This document shows positions 62,310 to 64,000 of a stretch of 64,000 nt of DNA, piece after piece. Source of the stretch: Bacteroidota bacterium. Lineage in GTDB: Bacteria; Bacteroidota; Rhodothermia; Rhodothermales; Rubricoccaceae. The DNA is taken from contig JBCBNX010000004.1 in NCBI GenBank assembly GCA_039821555.1, positions 326,616 through 390,615 of the forward strand. The letters are read 5' to 3'. Below the pieces are notes generated by a model. The model was not told the DNA's origin, did no database searches, and worked only from the letters and a program-made list of their open reading frames with translations. The position numbers and the translations under genes were made by a program. Position 1 is the stretch's first letter. Each line of letters starts with the position of its first letter.

Positions 62310-63917
62310 TTAGTAGCCGCTGTTCTGGACCAGGTTGGGGTTCGCGTTCAGCTGCTGCTGCGGGATCGGGAAGAGGACCCGGATGGCCGAGCTGGCTTCC
62401 TTGAACTCCCATGCGTCCTCATAGAGGCCGTAGCGGATGAGGTCCTGACGACGTTTGGCCTCGTACATGAGCTCGTAGAGACGCTCGTTGAGGAGGCGAT
62501 CGCGGAGCGACGCCTGGTCGAAGTCGCCAGCATTCAGGAGGAACTGGTCAAGCGTGCCAGCGCCGTCGGCGTCCGCGTTGAAGACGCGCTCACGCAGGAC
62601 GTTGATGTCGGCAATGGCGTCCGCCGTCATGCCCATCTCATTCTTGGCCTCGGCACGGATGAGGTACATCTCAGCGAGGCGGAAGAAGGCATAGTCGTTC
62701 GAGTGGCCGTCGCCGCCCGGAGCGCTGAGGTCCGGCGGGAACTTGGCAACGCGGACGCAGGCGCCTTCCGTCGTGTTGGTGATCTGCGCGTCACCCGGGG
62801 TGCAGTCCGGCGTGTAGATGAGCGGGTCGCCGTTGCGATCGTCCACGTTGGTACCCGTGTCGAAGCTGGTCTGCTGACCAACCAGGAAGATGCCCTTGCG
62901 GCTGTCGTTGTCCGCGAACGAGTTGTAGGTCTCGGCGATGGTCGAGAAGCCGTTCCACGGCGACGGGCTGTACTGGTTGTAGTGCAGGTAGCGCATCGGG
63001 AAGTTCATCCCGAGGCCGTTCTCCGCGTTCGAGTGCTGGACCACGAAGAGGTGCTCAGGCACCGCCACGTTGTCCGGCGTGAAGTTGGACGCCCAGTCGT
63101 CAACGAGTTCGTAGATGCCCGAGTTGATGACGCGGTCCGCAGCTGCAATGGCGTCGTCACACGTGTTGGTGGACATGCACGAGTTGTAACCGCTCGTGCT
63201 GATGCCGTCCGAGGAGTTGCGGAAGACTGCAGCGTTGAGGTAGAGGTTGGCGAGAATGGCGTCGGCAGCAGCCTTCGTCATGCGGCCGTAGACTGGAGCT
63301 TCGTCGGGGAGAACCTGGCGGGCCGCTTCGAGCTCAGCAACGATGAAGTCGTAGACTTCAGCGCGGGTGTTTGGCACGGGCGGGTTGTCCGGGTCCACGA
63401 GGAACTCACCTTCCTCGTCGCCGACAATCGGCACGCCTCCGAAGAGGTCGAGGAGCTGGTAGTAGTAGAACGCGCGGAGCGTCTCCACCTCAGCAACGAT
63501 GTCCGCCTTGTTGGCGATCTCGATCTGCTCCAAGTTGAGGAGCAGGGCGTTGGCGCGGGCGACACCGGTGTAGGCAGCCACCCATGCGTCGTTGAGGTCG
63601 GGCAGGTTGGCGTCCCAGTTGTGGCGGTGCATGTTGAGCCAGCGGCCACCGTCAGCCCAGTCCTCGCCGCGGGTCGGGACGATAGTCTCGTCGGACGACA
63701 CCTGGCTGAGGTTGTGGTACGCCCAGAGCATCGCGCGGAGCTGGGCATAGACGGGGACGAGGGCGGCAGTCACCTCCGCCTCGGTCTGGAAGAAGTTCTC
63801 CGGTTCGACGCCGCTGAAGACCTCTTCGCCGAGGTCGGTGCAACCGCCGAGCAGGAGCGCTGGGGCCAGCATCGCCACGAAGGCGAGGCGACGGGCCTTG
63901 CGGAAGTAGTTAGTCAT
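62310..63917 (-). CDS. RagB/SusD family nutrient-uptake outer-membrane lipoprotein
   Basis: The product has 535 residues from ATG 63917 (MTNYFRKARRLAFVAM); an ATG three codons earlier (63926) is generated by a 15-bp duplication. The lipobox LLLGGC is followed by TDLGEEVFSGVEPENFF, the standard SusD opening. TPR-like helices (DAWVAAYTGVARANALLLNL; VETLRAFYYYQLLDLFGGVP), a C-terminal RLAEMYLIRAEAKNEMG and LFPIPQQQLNANPNLVQN complete the family picture. SusD proteins cap a SusC TonB-dependent barrel and bind glycans or other polymers. The SusC gene is expected immediately upstream, beyond the window edge. Confidence 0.96.
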   Translation of the reverse strand: MTNYFRKARRLAFVAMLAPALLLGGCTDLGEEVFSGVEPENFFQTEAEVTAALVPVYAQLRAMLWAYHNLSQVSSDETIVPTRGEDWADGGRWLNMHRHNWDANLPDLNDAWVAAYTGVARANALLLNLEQIEIANKADIVAEVETLRAFYYYQLLDLFGGVPIVGDEEGEFLVDPDNPPVPNTRAEVYDFIVAELEAARQVLPDEAPVYGRMTKAAADAILANLYLNAAVFRNSSDGISTSGYNSCMSTNTCDDAIAAADRVINSGIYELVDDWASNFTPDNVAVPEHLFVVQHSNAENGLGMNFPMRYLHYNQYSPSPWNGFSTIAETYNSFADNDSRKGIFLVGQQTSFDTGTNVDDRNGDPLIYTPDCTPGDAQITNTTEGACVRVAKFPPDLSAPGGDGHSNDYAFFRLAEMYLIRAEAKNEMGMTADAIADINVLRERVFNADADGAGTLDQFLLNAGDFDQASLRDRLLNERLYELMYEAKRRQDLIRYGLYEDAWEFKEASSAIRVLFPIPQQQLNANPNLVQNSGY

Positions 63918-63924
63918 GAATTGC

Positions 63925-63954
63925 ATGGGTCCTGTTAGGATGGGTCCTGTTAGG
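63925..63954. repeat. 15-bp tandem duplication at the susD start
   Basis: ATGGGTCCTGTTAGG occurs twice in tandem at the beginning of the SusD gene. On the minus strand this yields two AGGACCCAT units, the second ending in an in-frame ATG (63926). A start codon is thus created by the duplication, as at 55166-55210. Confidence 0.85.
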
Positions 63955-64000
63955 AGGGTGGTGGCGGGGGTGGACCCCCCCAGCGTACTACACGCCAGGG

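Noticed and set aside
62107..62412. N-terminal extension of the second FG-GAP protein
   Set aside because: It would run through the susD terminator hairpin and displace the lipoprotein signal that starts at ATG 62106.

Overview
The window (GC-rich, about 65-70% by eye) reads as chromosomal DNA of a Bacteroidota-relative, most plausibly the Rhodothermota (Rhodothermales / Rubricoccaceae / Salinibacter-like lineage). The reasons are a SusD lipoprotein, giant FG-GAP/ASPIC-UnbV lipoproteins, a TonB receptor with STN and carboxypeptidase-like domains, many lipobox signal peptides, and start codons preceded by C/T-rich leaders with no Shine-Dalgarno sequence, combined with high GC. The genus is inference. 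I saw no rRNA, tRNA, CRISPR array, prophage or insertion sequence.

Layout. 1-630: tail of a nucleotide pyrophosphatase/phosphodiesterase and a 54-residue membrane peptide. 897-10052 (minus): a tripartite RND efflux set (TolC-type lipoprotein, periplasmic adaptor, AcrB-type pump) behind two cell-envelope proteins and a membrane-anchored AraC regulator. 10226-12576: a photolyase-related protein that lacks the family's four iron-sulfur cysteines, convergent with an ADP-ribosylglycohydrolase that sits behind an ABC exporter (to 14433). 14528-19502 (minus): RNase Z, an HD-domain protein, two lipoproteins (one with a His/Asp-rich tail) and a fused two-domain ABC permease.

19697-28974: mostly single-gene units: glutaredoxin-like protein, NtrY-like histidine kinase, CAP lipoprotein, class IV aminotransferase, RidA, YdeI-like protein, quinone-oxidoreductase-like MDR enzyme, PyrF and a long acyl-CoA dehydrogenase ending in a strong intrinsic terminator. 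29146-30851: a complete bacterial poly(ADP-ribose) polymerase (WGR, helical and ART domains) followed by a small winged-helix-like ORF. 30932-37198: MsrA-MsrB fusion, FxsA, membrane protein, FAD oxidoreductase plus polyprenol-kinase-like pair, dienelactone hydrolase, outer-membrane protein.

37452-43978: an exopolysaccharide block: an SLBB export protein split by an apparent frameshift, a Wzz-type protein, UDP-glucose dehydrogenase and UDP-glucuronate decarboxylase, together giving UDP-xylose for a surface polymer. 44053-50475: CysQ and a SLC13 permease (sulfur), a TonB receptor and a 6-phosphogluconate dehydrogenase. 50472-52835: a large hybrid sensor kinase. 53319-63926 (minus): a SusD, two FG-GAP/ASPIC giants, a vanadium-haloperoxidase/PAP2 lipoprotein and a small lipoprotein, probably a surface uptake/processing locus whose SusC partner would lie just beyond the right edge.

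The gaps between genes carry an unusual density of short repeats: degenerate 7-bp and 8-bp arrays, several arranged as face-to-face inverted pairs; 13- to 19-bp tandem arrays; 15-bp duplications touching start codons; and a dispersed palindromic GTCATCCTGA family. These repeats, the PARP gene and the cysteine-less photolyase are the most unusual content. All functional assignments come from reading motifs, not from database searches.
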